From positions 1-64,000 of the forward strand of contig WSXZ01000013.1 of assembly GCA_009773555.1 (NCBI GenBank): 64,000 nucleotides of DNA. Reading direction: 5' to 3'. A program made the position numbers and the translations under genes. This document shows positions 45,847-53,971 of the stretch, piece after piece (within the stretch, counting starts at the first letter, position 1; every line of letters starts with the position of its first letter). Below the pieces are notes generated by a model. That model did no database searches. It was not told the origin of the DNA and saw only the letters and a list, made by a program, of their open reading frames with translations. The DNA is from Methylocystaceae bacterium (lineage in GTDB: Bacteria; Pseudomonadota; Alphaproteobacteria; Rhizobiales; Beijerinckiaceae).

Positions 45847-46013
45847 TGTTCAATCCTTTGCTTGATTTCAACCGCGCGGCGACGCGCCGATCTTAAGAAT
45901 CGTTTGAAGGTTTAATGAGGCGCGCGCCCGCGTCAAACGGCGAACCCCGCCGCGGACAAGAGCCGCAGCTCGCCCAAGACGCGCACAAGCCACTGTCTTT
46001 GCGGGATTTACCT

Positions 46014-46898
46014 CTATTCAAGCAACTTCTTCAGCTCGGCGCGCAGGCCCGCCGCGACGTCCGGCCGCGCCAGCCCAAAAGCCACATTGGCTGCCAGAAA
46101 CCCGAGCTTAGAGCCCGTGTCATAGGTGCGTCCGTCGAAGCGGACGGCGTGGAAGGGCCGCGTGTTCGCAAGATGGATCATGGCGTCGGTGAGCTGAATT
46201 TCGCCGCCCGCGCCTTTTTCATGCTTTTCGAGCAGCCCGAAAATTTCCGGCTCCAAAATATACCGACCGGAAATGATGAAATTGCTGGGCGCAGTCCCCT
46301 GCGGCGGCTTCTCGACCATGCCGGTGACCTCGAAGGTCGAGCCGTAATCCTTGCCGCGCGCGACGATGCCGTATTGATGCGTCTCTTCCGGCTTCACTTC
46401 CTCGACCGCGATGATATTGCCGCCGTGTTTTTCGTAAGCCGCGACCGCCTCGGCGAGACAGCGCGCGTTTTGGCCCGGCGCCGGAAGCGTGATCATGTCG
46501 GGCAGGAGCACCGCGAAGGGCTCGTCGCCGATGATGTCGCGCGCGCACCATACGGCGTGGCCGAGGCCAAGCGGCGCCTGCTGACGGGTGAAGCTCGTGG
46601 CGCCGGCGGCTGGCAGGTCCGACATCAGGGCTTCATATTCCTTGGACTTGTTGCGGCGGCGCAGCGTGTCCTCAAGCTCATAGGCCATGTCGAAGTGATC
46701 TTCGATGGCCCCCTTGCCGCGCCCGGTGACGAAAATGAAATGTTCTATTCCGGCTTCTCGCGCTTCGTCCACGACATGCTGCACGACCGGGCGGTCGACG
46801 ACGGTCAGCATCTCCTTCGGCACGGCCTTGGTGGCGGGCAGAAAGCGCGTGCCGAGGCCGGCGACGGGGAAAACAGCCTTGCGAATGCGTTTGCTCAT
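46014..46898 (-). CDS. galU: UTP--glucose-1-phosphate uridylyltransferase
   Basis: GalU makes UDP-glucose, needed for exopolysaccharide, LPS and trehalose. The 294-residue protein begins [20 protein letters not shown] with [20 protein letters not shown], the nucleotidyltransferase signature, and has the family motifs [15 protein letters not shown] and MVEKPPQG. Length is normal. It is divergent from galE, which uses its product, so the pair supplies UDP-glucose and UDP-galactose. Confidence 0.95.
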   Translation of the reverse strand: MSKRIRKAVFPVAGLGTRFLPATKAVPKEMLTVVDRPVVQHVVDEAREAGIEHFIFVTGRGKGAIEDHFDMAYELEDTLRRRNKSKEYEALMSDLPAAGATSFTRQQAPLGLGHAVWCARDIIGDEPFAVLLPDMITLPAPGQNARCLAEAVAAYEKHGGNIIAVEEVKPEETHQYGIVARGKDYGSTFEVTGMVEKPPQGTAPSNFIISGRYILEPEIFGLLEKHEKGAGGEIQLTDAMIHLANTRPFHAVRFDGRTYDTGSKLGFLAANVAFGLARPDVAAGLRAELKKLLE

Positions 46899-47112
46899 GG
46901 AGAAGCCCGTTGAGAGGTGAGTCGGCGAAGGGGTGATAGCGGCGAATCGCTCCGGAGGCGACTCGCCCAGGCCGACGAAGCCCGCTTGAAACTCGGCCGT
47001 TTAGCACGATTTGGCTGGATCGTAGAGTTCGCGACGCGAACGGCGCAAAAGACATGAGGCGTCAGGACTGCGGCGTGAACATCTGTCGAAGATACGAGAG
47101 GAAGGTTGCGGC

Positions 47113-48102
47113 ATGACGGTTCTGGTTACGGGCGGCGCCGGCTATATCGGCAGTCATACGGTTCTCGAACTGCTCGACGCCGGCGAAGGTCCGCCCGTCG
47201 TGCTCGACGATCTATCCACCGGTTTTCGCTGGTCGGTTCCGGAGGGGACGGCTCTCGTCGTCGGCGATTTCGGCGACGCTGATCTCGTCGCCGATCTGAT
47301 CGAGCGCCACGGCGTCGACGAGATCATTCACTTCGCCGCAAAGATTGTCGTTCCTGACTCCGTCGCTGATCCTCTCGGCTATTATCTCAACAATACGGCG
47401 AAAGCGCGCACCCTGCTCGCGACGGCGGTGGCGCGTCGCGTCAAGCGCTTCATCTTTTCTTCGACCGCCGCCGTCTACGGCGACCCGCTGCAAAATCCGG
47501 TCAGCGAGGACGAGCCGTTGAAGCCGGTTTCGCCCTATGGGCGATCGAAGCTCATGGTCGAGTGGATGCTGGAGGATACGGCGCGCGCGCACGGCCTTGC
47601 CTATGTCGCCCTGCGCTATTTCAATGTCGCCGGCGCGGATCCGAAGGGGCGTTCGGGGCAGTCGACGCCCGAGGCCACGCATCTCATCAAGGTCGCCGTG
47701 CAGACGGCGCTCGGCCTGCGCCCAAAACTGCAGGTCTTCGGCGACGATTACCCGACGCCTGACGGCACCTGCGTGCGGGATTATATCCAGGTCACCGATC
47801 TCTCGCGCGCCCATCTCGACGCCTTGCGCTATCTGCGCGACGGCGGCGCCAATCTCACCGCCAATTGCGGCTATGAGCGCGGCTTTTCCGTGCTCGAGGT
47901 GATCGAATCGGTGAAGCGGGTTTCGGGCGTTGATTTCGACGTTGAAATGGCCCCGCGCCGGCCCGGCGACCCCGCCGCGATCGTCGCGGCGAACGAGAGA
48001 ATTCGCCGGACGCTCGGCTGGACGCCGCAGCATGACAATCTCGACGAGATCGTTCGTCAGGCGCTGGAGTGGGAAAGGCGTCTGATCGTGCGCGGCGGCT
48101 GA
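47113..48102 (+). CDS. galE: UDP-glucose 4-epimerase
   Basis: GalE interconverts UDP-glucose and UDP-galactose. The 329-residue short-chain dehydrogenase-type enzyme begins VTGGAGYIGSHTVLELL (NAD-binding glycine motif), has the SSTAAVYGDP serine region, the catalytic YGRSK (YxxxK) and ALRYFNVAGADP. The ATG has AGGAAGG eight bases upstream. Divergent from galU and followed by a repeat element. Confidence 0.95.
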   Translation: MTVLVTGGAGYIGSHTVLELLDAGEGPPVVLDDLSTGFRWSVPEGTALVVGDFGDADLVADLIERHGVDEIIHFAAKIVVPDSVADPLGYYLNNTAKARTLLATAVARRVKRFIFSSTAAVYGDPLQNPVSEDEPLKPVSPYGRSKLMVEWMLEDTARAHGLAYVALRYFNVAGADPKGRSGQSTPEATHLIKVAVQTALGLRPKLQVFGDDYPTPDGTCVRDYIQVTDLSRAHLDALRYLRDGGANLTANCGYERGFSVLEVIESVKRVSGVDFDVEMAPRRPGDPAAIVAANERIRRTLGWTPQHDNLDEIVRQALEWERRLIVRGG

Positions 48103-48130
48103 TCCAGCGCCGGTTGCGCCGATTGCTCGC

Positions 48131-48241
48131 CGTGTCATTCCCGACAGGCCGCAGGCCTGATCGGGAATCCAGAGCAGGTTCAAAAATTCTAGCTTTGCTC
48201 TCGATTCCCCATCGCTCGCTGCGCGAGCGTCGAGAATGACG
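48131..48241. repeat. Palindromic doublet repeat downstream of galE
   Basis: Left arm CGTGTCATTCCCGACAGGCC, palindromic GGCCGCAGGCC, TCGGGAATCCAGAGCA; right arm TGCTCTCGATTCCCCATCGC, CGCTCGCTGCGCGAGCG, GTCGAGAATGACG. The two arms are inverted relatives separated by about 20 bases. A third sequence family with the same doublet plan as those at 1920 and 42026. Confidence 0.75.
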
Positions 48242-48328
48242 TTCGAGGTGTTCAAATCGTCGATGCGTCCCGCCAAACACTTAAGCGCTTGGTGAAGTTT
48301 TTGTTGCCGCTGACGCCGCGCAATGATA

Positions 48329-48346
48329 CTTAAGCACATGCCTAAG
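48329..48346. promoter_or_regulatory. Possible ArsR operator
   Basis: CTTAAGC (48329-48335) and GCCTAAG (48340-48346) form an inverted repeat with one mismatch around the ArsR start codon. A related ACTTAAGCGCTT lies at 48279-48290. ArsR proteins usually bind such sites in their own promoter. Confidence 0.3.
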
Positions 48347-48667
48347 CGTTCGGAGAGCCTCGATCGCATGTTCTCGGCGCTCGCCGATCCGACGCGACGC
48401 GCCATGGTCGAGCGCCTTGCGCGCGGGCCGGCGAATGTCAGCGACTTGGCCAAGCCGCTCAACATGTCGCTGCCCGCGGTCATGCAGCATTTGCAGACTC
48501 TGGAGCGGAGCGGGCTTGTGACGAGCCGAAAGGTCGGGCGCGTGCGCACTTGCCGCATCCAGCCAAAAAGATTCGACGCCGCGCAGGCGTGGCTCGCGCG
48601 GCAACGCGCGCATTGGGAGGCGCGCTTCGATCGTTTGGACGCGTTCCTGGAGAAAAGCGAGGATTGA
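48338..48667 (+). CDS. ArsR-family transcriptional regulator
   Basis: A 109-residue winged-helix regulator. It begins PKRSESLDRMFSALADPTRR, then VERLARGPANVSDLAKPLNM and LPAVMQHLQTLERSGLVTSR, the recognition helix and wing. There are no metal-binding cysteines in the usual ArsR positions, so it is probably of the ArsR subgroup paired with an AHSA1/START-domain protein, which is encoded two bases downstream. An alternative start at 48323 adds five residues. Confidence 0.9.
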   Translation: MPKRSESLDRMFSALADPTRRAMVERLARGPANVSDLAKPLNMSLPAVMQHLQTLERSGLVTSRKVGRVRTCRIQPKRFDAAQAWLARQRAHWEARFDRLDAFLEKSED

Positions 48668-48669
48668 GG

Positions 48670-49137
48670 ATGGGCGATCAAAAACTGGACCTTGAAATTT
48701 CCCGCTTGGTGGCCGCCCCCCGCGCGCGCGTCTGGAAGGCTTGGACCGACCCGGCTATCTTGAAGGAATGGTGGTGCCCGCGACCCTGGACGACGGAGGT
48801 CCGCGCCTTCGACTTTCGTCCCGGCGGCGCCTTTCACACATTCATGAGCGGCCCGGATGGCGGAGAAAGCGACAATCCCGGCTGTTTTCTCGACATCACG
48901 CCGCAGGCGCGCATCGTCTTCACCTCCATGCTCGTCGGCGACTGGCGTCCCGCCTCCCCCTGGCTCGCGTTCACCGCGATCCTGACCATGGCCGACGAGG
49001 GCCCCGGCACGCGCTACGTCGCGAGGGTTATGCATCGGGACGACGCCGAGCGCCGGCGGCACGAAGAGATGGGGTTCTACGACGGCTGGGGCGCATGCAT
49101 TGCGCAGCTCGAGGAAGTGGCGCGGAATATTTCCTGA
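48670..49137 (+). CDS. SRPBCC (AHSA1-like) domain protein
   Basis: A 155-residue single-domain protein of the START/Bet v1-like fold. Characteristic parts are LEISRLVAAPRARVWKAWTD, ILKEWWCPRPWTT, FHTFMSGPDGGE and the C-terminal GFYDGWGACIAQLEEVA. Such proteins bind hydrophobic ligands; those encoded directly after an ArsR gene are usually its co-regulated partner. The start at 48670 leaves two bases after the arsR stop and uses GAGG in the arsR end as ribosome site. Ligand unknown. Confidence 0.9.
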   Translation: MGDQKLDLEISRLVAAPRARVWKAWTDPAILKEWWCPRPWTTEVRAFDFRPGGAFHTFMSGPDGGESDNPGCFLDITPQARIVFTSMLVGDWRPASPWLAFTAILTMADEGPGTRYVARVMHRDDAERRRHEEMGFYDGWGACIAQLEEVARNIS

Positions 49138-49218
49138 GGAGGAATGGCCCAGGCGCTGGCCGGCGCACGCACGGCGTCTTTTTTCTCCGACGCACGCTAT
49201 GCTAGAGAGGGGCGACGC

Positions 49219-49295
49219 GGTCCCGTAGCTCAGCAGGATAGAGCAGCGGTTTCCTAAACCGAAGGTCAGGGGTTCGAATCCCTTCGGGACCGCCA
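49219..49295 (+). tRNA. tRNA-Arg(CCU)
   Basis: A complete 77-base cloverleaf: acceptor GGTCCCG/CGGGACC, D-arm GCTC...GAGC, anticodon loop TTCCTAA (anticodon CCT), T-arm GGGGTTCGAATCCC, discriminator G and encoded CCA. The first pair of the anticodon stem is a G-A mismatch. It reads AGG codons. Its 3' side faces the less GC-rich 49.3-52.5 kb patch. Confidence 0.95.
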
Positions 49296-49355
49296 GCACG
49301 TCGAGGCGTATGGAGCTGCCGCGAATTCGGCGGGCGTCGACGCCGCCGGATCAGA

Positions 49356-50138
49356 TCACCCGCGCCGCGCCACGAATGGCGTGCGCCACCAGGCCGCTCT
49401 GTCCTTCTTTACGGTCTTCTTGCGTTTGGCTTCCAGGGCCAGCCCCATCTGCATCATTCGGTCGACATAAAAATCATCGAACACGTTGGGCGGAACCGCA
49501 AAATGCTTTTGCAGGTCGGCGTGTTCGCGCGCGACGTAAAAGCGGTTGAGTCCATCGAAGTAGGCAAACACATAATCGGAGCGCAAAATATGCGGTTCCC
49601 ACGAACTGTGTGACTCTGTCCTGGCGGCGCCTGGCGCCACGGATTCAACCAGTATGATCCACGGCCGAAACCGGCCAAGGTCGAACTCGACGATGACGTC
49701 CCGCTCAGATCCTTCGCAGTCGATCTTGAGAAAATGCACTGTGGACGGCGCCTGCTCCTCAAAAATACTGTTGAGTGTGCGCACCTCTACTTGCATCTCC
49801 TCCTGTTCGAAGCCGAGCGGCGCATGCGATGCCGCCACATTGGCGTCGAGGCTGGACATGCCGGTATCGTGGACGAGCGTCATGGTCGCCTGACTCGCTC
49901 GCGCGCCGACCGCGACCGATAGATTGACGTCGCGCGGACGCCGCTCCTGCAATCGCCTGAAATAATAAGGATTTGGCTCGACATTGACCCCGCGCCACCC
50001 GCGTTCGTAGAAATGCCGCGTCACGGATTCGAGGTCCGGGTCCCATGCGCCAACATCAACATAGAAGCCTTCCGCGAGACCCCCGAAGGCGCGCTCGAGC
50101 ATGACGTCTTCGAAATTTTGTGCGTAGGAGATCCACAT
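49356..50138 (-). CDS. FkbM-family methyltransferase
   Basis: A 260-residue SAM-dependent methyltransferase. It has ISYAQNFEDVMLERAF, the SAM-binding FYVDVGAWDPDLESVT, the VNVEPNPYYFRRLQE acidic loop and HFLKIDCEGSERDVI, the FkbM hallmark. Members O-methylate sugars in polysaccharides, LPS or antibiotics. The ATG at 50138 has AAGGG eight bases upstream; a TTG five codons earlier is less likely. Divergent from the SGNH-type membrane protein, so both may act on a surface glycan. Confidence 0.88.
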   Translation of the reverse strand: MWISYAQNFEDVMLERAFGGLAEGFYVDVGAWDPDLESVTRHFYERGWRGVNVEPNPYYFRRLQERRPRDVNLSVAVGARASQATMTLVHDTGMSSLDANVAASHAPLGFEQEEMQVEVRTLNSIFEEQAPSTVHFLKIDCEGSERDVIVEFDLGRFRPWIILVESVAPGAARTESHSSWEPHILRSDYVFAYFDGLNRFYVAREHADLQKHFAVPPNVFDDFYVDRMMQMGLALEAKRKKTVKKDRAAWWRTPFVARRG

Positions 50139-50292
50139 GTCGGCGCCCTTCAACTCTCGGTGCTCTTCGCTTTGTGCGCGCGAATGTGACCGGCGCCAGC
50201 TGAATTGTTAATTGGCGAAACCACGTTTAGTCTCTTGGCTGCTGTGGCTGGAGTCTTTTGCACGAGCCAGGGACAATTGGAAAGGGCTTTTG

Positions 50293-51597
50293 ATGAACGG
50301 AACAGGCGAAACAACAAACAGTCCGGCCAAAACGCCCCGCCGCAGCGTGCGCATCGCCGCTAACTTCATTGTGGTCGTCCTGTGTTTGCTTGCTGTAGAA
50401 GCCGGCTTCACTCTTTATTATTTTCTGAGCGAAGGAAAACTCGTTAGCCCGCAAACGCGCGAAGAGAGCCGTTCGAATACGTTCGTGGTGCACATGACGT
50501 CGAAGAGAAACGTCAAGTGCCGCTACATGGACACTGTTTACCCTCACCCTTATTTGACCAACGTTCATGCGGATAATCCGCCCTGCGAGAATTCGGAGTT
50601 CGAGATAAACAATGTCGGCTTGTTCGGACGCGACTTTCCCTACAAAAAGGAGACCGACAAGTTTCGTATCATGGTGAGCGGCGGATCGGTGGCCGCCATG
50701 TTTGGCCAAACGGAAAAAGATAAACCTAGGTTCCTCGAAGAACAGTTGAATAGATGCTATGTTCCTCCGGAAGGACGGAAGTCATTCGAAGTTTATAACG
50801 GCGCCGATGGCGGCTGGAAGCAGCCGCAACAGGCCATCATGACCCTTCTCTTTGGCGAAGTTTTCGATGGCATCGTTACCTTGGAAGGCTTCAATGAGAA
50901 GGATATGCTTCTTGAGAAATGGACATCTTGGAAAAAACGTTTCGAATGGCCTTCGAACAACTTTATCTTAGTGAATCCATCTGCATCTGGCAGCTATTTA
51001 CCCATATTGGGCGGCGCGGCGCTGAACTCATTTTATTCGTTTTACTTTAATATGCCGCTTTTGAGGTCATCAAACACGATATTCTTTTTGGTCGACGTGG
51101 CCCGCACCAAGCTCAACGATTCAATTATGAAAAACATGGCGTCGCTTCATAAGTCGCATTTGACGAATTTTTCCGTGCCCAAGGAGTGGAGCCGCGACGA
51201 AGTCTACGAGTACAACCTTGATCAGTATAAAAAATATTTTAAAACGACCGCCGCGCTTGCTCAGGCGCAGGGCGCAAAAGTGGTGTTCTTCATTCAGCCC
51301 TCGCCGGTTTACGGCAAGACCCTAACCGAAGAGGAAAAAGGCGTGGTTGGCGATTTGAGCTACAAGGACCTGTATCTCAATTTGACCGATACGCTGCTCA
51401 AGCTGAAGCAGGATGGAATCGCCGTCCATAGCCTGCTGGACGTTTTCTCCGCGATTCCAGACACGGTTTACGCAGATCATATTCACTTTTTCGCCGACCC
51501 GGCGACCGGCGAAAGCGTCGGCAGCCGCGTTGTCGCCAAGGCGATGGCCGCTCGGTTGGCTGACGAATGGCGGTTCGAAAAAAAGTGCAGCGACTGA
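50293..51597 (+). CDS. Membrane-anchored SGNH-hydrolase-like protein
   Basis: A 434-residue protein with one N-terminal membrane helix (about residues 20-44, AANFIVVVLCLLAVEAGFTL) and a large extracytoplasmic domain. The block I-type serine motif IMVSGGSVAAMF (Ser about 132) and a C-terminal ADHIHF (Asp about 395, His about 398) fit an SGNH/GDSL esterase catalytic dyad. Such proteins typically add or remove acyl groups on polysaccharides; here the substrate is unknown. The start at 50293 has AAAGGG upstream. The gene is visibly less GC-rich than its neighbours, suggesting horizontal acquisition. Confidence 0.75.
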   Translation: MNGTGETTNSPAKTPRRSVRIAANFIVVVLCLLAVEAGFTLYYFLSEGKLVSPQTREESRSNTFVVHMTSKRNVKCRYMDTVYPHPYLTNVHADNPPCENSEFEINNVGLFGRDFPYKKETDKFRIMVSGGSVAAMFGQTEKDKPRFLEEQLNRCYVPPEGRKSFEVYNGADGGWKQPQQAIMTLLFGEVFDGIVTLEGFNEKDMLLEKWTSWKKRFEWPSNNFILVNPSASGSYLPILGGAALNSFYSFYFNMPLLRSSNTIFFLVDVARTKLNDSIMKNMASLHKSHLTNFSVPKEWSRDEVYEYNLDQYKKYFKTTAALAQAQGAKVVFFIQPSPVYGKTLTEEEKGVVGDLSYKDLYLNLTDTLLKLKQDGIAVHSLLDVFSAIPDTVYADHIHFFADPATGESVGSRVVAKAMAARLADEWRFEKKCSD

Positions 51598-51606
51598 TGA
51601 GCGCGC

Positions 51607-52419
51607 TCAGCGCGGAGGCGGGAAAGTCTGCAGAACCGATTCGATCGGCCCTGAATCGACCGTCATCCCGCCGTTGAACGGATTGTCCATCGCGGCGATC
51701 AAAAACACGACCGATCCCATAAAGAGCGCAATAGCGCCGCTGAGGATCAGATGGACATGGAGCTCCATGTCGAAAATGGTCACGAGGCCAAGCAACAAGA
51801 ATCCGCTGAGACACATAACCCACCAGAGCTCCTTCGGAATGCCGCTGTCGCCGGCGGCGATGAGATAGCGGCGATGCTCGACAAGCGAATTCAGACGCGT
51901 GAACGTCTCGGCCTGAACCATCTCCTCGCTTTTGAGCTTGGGCTGAAAGTTCATGACCTGGGCGAATAACGCGGTCAATCCCGGCGAACGTGAATGGGCT
52001 TCGCGAGGGACATCAGGCGGCGGATGTACGGCCTCGACCGCCTCGCGTGCGTAGCTGCGAAGTTTTTCCTGAAGCTCGCTGCTGGTCGGCTGCGGAAAGC
52101 CGTCGAAGTCTCGGTGAAGTGCGGCGATCGTGAGCGCCTCCTTTGAGACGACGTCGGCGACCGCGGAGAAGTCCTGATACGCCTCAACCGCCAGCAGCCC
52201 CAAAAGAATGCCGTAAAGCGTCGAGAACGCGGCCAGCGTCAGGCCGATCATTTCGTTGGCGTTGCGGCGGCCGTGGATCCATTGATGCGCGAGAGTGCGA
52301 AAAAGGAACACGCCCAGCCATGTCGCGGCAAGGAACCCGAGGCAGAACAGCGCAGCCATTTCCGTCACGGACAGATATCTAAAAAACGTCGGCACCGGCG
52401 CCTCCTTCTTCGGCGGCAT
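51607..52419 (-). CDS. DUF4239 (bestrophin-like) membrane protein
   Basis: A 270-residue protein with two N-terminal hydrophobic segments (MAALFCLGFLAATWLGVFLF and IGLTLAAFSTLYGILLGLLA), a soluble helical middle (about 85-185) and two C-terminal helices (WWVMCLSGFLLLGLVTIF and LHVHLILSGAIALFMGSVVF), ending with NPFNGGMTVD, the DUF4239 hallmark. The family is weakly related to bestrophin-type channels; function unproven. Transcribed alone, convergent with the SGNH-type gene. Confidence 0.88.
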   Translation of the reverse strand: MPPKKEAPVPTFFRYLSVTEMAALFCLGFLAATWLGVFLFRTLAHQWIHGRRNANEMIGLTLAAFSTLYGILLGLLAVEAYQDFSAVADVVSKEALTIAALHRDFDGFPQPTSSELQEKLRSYAREAVEAVHPPPDVPREAHSRSPGLTALFAQVMNFQPKLKSEEMVQAETFTRLNSLVEHRRYLIAAGDSGIPKELWWVMCLSGFLLLGLVTIFDMELHVHLILSGAIALFMGSVVFLIAAMDNPFNGGMTVDSGPIESVLQTFPPPR

Positions 52420-52452
52420 TAGCCGACGCCCGCGTCAAATTGTCAAAAGGGC

Positions 52453-52653
52453 TTATCGACTGAACAGCCATAAAAGCAGACTGATGACGACGCTCAAGAC
52501 GAGCGACGTGGCGAGCGGAAAGTAGAATTTGAAATTGCCGCGCTCGACGACGATGTCGCCCGGCAAACGTCCAAGGCCAAACCGCTCGCCGACCATCCAG
52601 AGAAGGCCGAGGCCGACCATGACGAGCCCCGCGATGATGAGAAACTTGGCCAC
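52453..52653 (-). CDS. DUF2905 small membrane protein
   Basis: A 66-residue protein with two helices (FLIIAGLVMVGLGLLWMV and PLATSLVLSVVISLLLWLF) joined by the conserved loop GLGRLPGDIVVERGNFKFYF, which defines DUF2905. Usually encoded near ruvAB or queA; here it stands alone, 33 bases upstream of the DUF4239 gene on the same strand, so the two are likely co-transcribed. Function unknown. Confidence 0.9.
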   Translation of the reverse strand: MAKFLIIAGLVMVGLGLLWMVGERFGLGRLPGDIVVERGNFKFYFPLATSLVLSVVISLLLWLFSR

Positions 52654-53041
52654 AGGGTCAGCCTTTCGTCGCGTTCCTGATCGATGACGTTCACGTTGCT
52701 ATTTCGCGCATTTCAGCGAAATCGCCAGCAACGCCGGCGCGTCGTTCACGATTGCCGCTTCAGGCGACACATTGTCGCAAAGCTAGGAATCTCAGCGCCC
52801 TTCGCTTGACCAGGCGCTTTGTCAAAGTTTAGGTGCCGGCGACGGGTTCGACGCCATGACATTCGGTTTTCGCCTGCGGCGAACCGACGCAATCGAACCG
52901 ACGGCGGATGGCGCGCCTCTTGCGGGAGCCTGCAGGAGACGCAGGCCGCGCGACGCTTCGCAAAGCAACCGTCTCGTTGAATGGGTCGCTCCTGATGCGA
53001 TCGCCGGCACGCAGCGGTTGCGTGCGACTATGAGGGTTTTC
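52654..53041. other. 388-base gap without a recognised gene
   Basis: Between DUF2905 and a microprotein. A frame from 52856 is open but its first 60 codons are arginine-rich and look like non-coding sequence. No structured RNA recognised. Confidence 0.4.
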
Positions 53042-53152
53042 ATGAGGCCTGATCACATTTATCTCGCCATGACCATGGTCAAGCACAGCACGCTGGCCGC
53101 GGCTTGCATCTATGCGTTCAAGATCGTCTCGTTTTTCGTGAAGACATTATAG
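53042..53152 (+). CDS. 36-residue membrane microprotein
   Basis: The peptide MRPDHIYLAMTMVKHSTLAA, CIYAFKIVSFFVKTL contains one likely membrane helix (about residues 17-33) preceded by a charged segment. GAGGG lies five bases before the ATG, a strong ribosome site. The frame is open upstream to 52856, but only this last part has protein-like composition. No family recognised; expression unproven. Confidence 0.45.
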   Translation: MRPDHIYLAMTMVKHSTLAAACIYAFKIVSFFVKTL

Positions 53153-53247
53153 TTTCGCGCGAGCGTTTCGCGCGCCGTTGCGCCGGCGCCGCCCTTCGCG
53201 CATAAACCTTCCAGCGCATATGCGACGCGACGGAAGGGCGCAGATTC

Positions 53248-53931
53248 ATGGCGGCGATTGACGGTCCCAAGGTGCAGGCGCGTTCCGGCAAGCCAAAGCA
53301 GCTCGTCGTTTTTCTTCATGGCTACGGCGCCGACGGCGCCGATCTTATCGACATCGGCCGTCAATGGAGCGCCTTCCTTCCCGACGCCGATTTCGTCGCG
53401 CCGCATGCGCCTGATCGATGCGCCGCATCGCCGACCGGACGACAATGGTTTCCGCTCACCATGCGCGATCCCGAAGAGCGCTGGCGCGGCTGCATCGCCG
53501 CGCGTCCGACGCTCGACGCCTTTCTCGACGCCGAACTCGACCGGCGCGGCCTCGACGACAGAGCGCTGGCGCTCATCGGATTCAGCCAGGGCACGATGAT
53601 GGCGCTGCATACGGGACTGCGCCGCAAGCGCGCGCCGCGCGCGATTCTCGGCTATTCGGGCGTCTATGTGCTCGGGCCGGCGCAGGCGGACGAAGCGCCG
53701 ATGGCCTATGAGAAACCGCCGGCCGTCCTTTTGGCTCATGGCGAAGAAGACGAAATGATCCCCGTCGAGGCGCTGCTCATGTCCGCCAACGCGCTCGCCG
53801 ACTCCGGCGTTCCGACCCAATGGCACCTCTCGGCGCGGCTTGGCCATGGAATCGACGAAACCGGGCTGATCCACGGCGCCCTGTTCCTGGCGCAGTCCTT
53901 CGGCGTCGCCGTCGAGCTTCGCCGGCGGTGA
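53248..53931 (+). CDS. Phospholipase/carboxylesterase family hydrolase
   Basis: A 227-residue alpha/beta hydrolase of the carboxylesterase type that cleaves short-chain or lyso-lipid esters. VVFLHGYGADGADLI gives the oxyanion hole, the nucleophile is Ser113 (LIGFSQGTMMAL), the acid Asp168 (AHGEEDEMIP) and the base His200 (ARLGHGID). All are intact and the length fits. No signal peptide, so cytoplasmic. Alone on its strand; convergent with the methyltransferase. Confidence 0.92.
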   Translation: MAAIDGPKVQARSGKPKQLVVFLHGYGADGADLIDIGRQWSAFLPDADFVAPHAPDRCAASPTGRQWFPLTMRDPEERWRGCIAARPTLDAFLDAELDRRGLDDRALALIGFSQGTMMALHTGLRRKRAPRAILGYSGVYVLGPAQADEAPMAYEKPPAVLLAHGEEDEMIPVEALLMSANALADSGVPTQWHLSARLGHGIDETGLIHGALFLAQSFGVAVELRRR

Positions 53932-53971
53932 CGTTTAGCCGAGCCGTCGAATCGACAGTTCATCGCAAACC

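Noticed and set aside
47212-49299. A 695-codon open frame on the minus strand across galE, arsR and AHSA1
   Set aside because: It is antisense to three recognised genes, arginine-rich, and has no ribosome site; a by-product of high GC.
49296-49355. Attachment repeat of the tRNA-Arg(CCU) 3' end elsewhere in the window
   Set aside because: I saw no second copy of its T-arm/acceptor sequence in the 49-53 kb patch.
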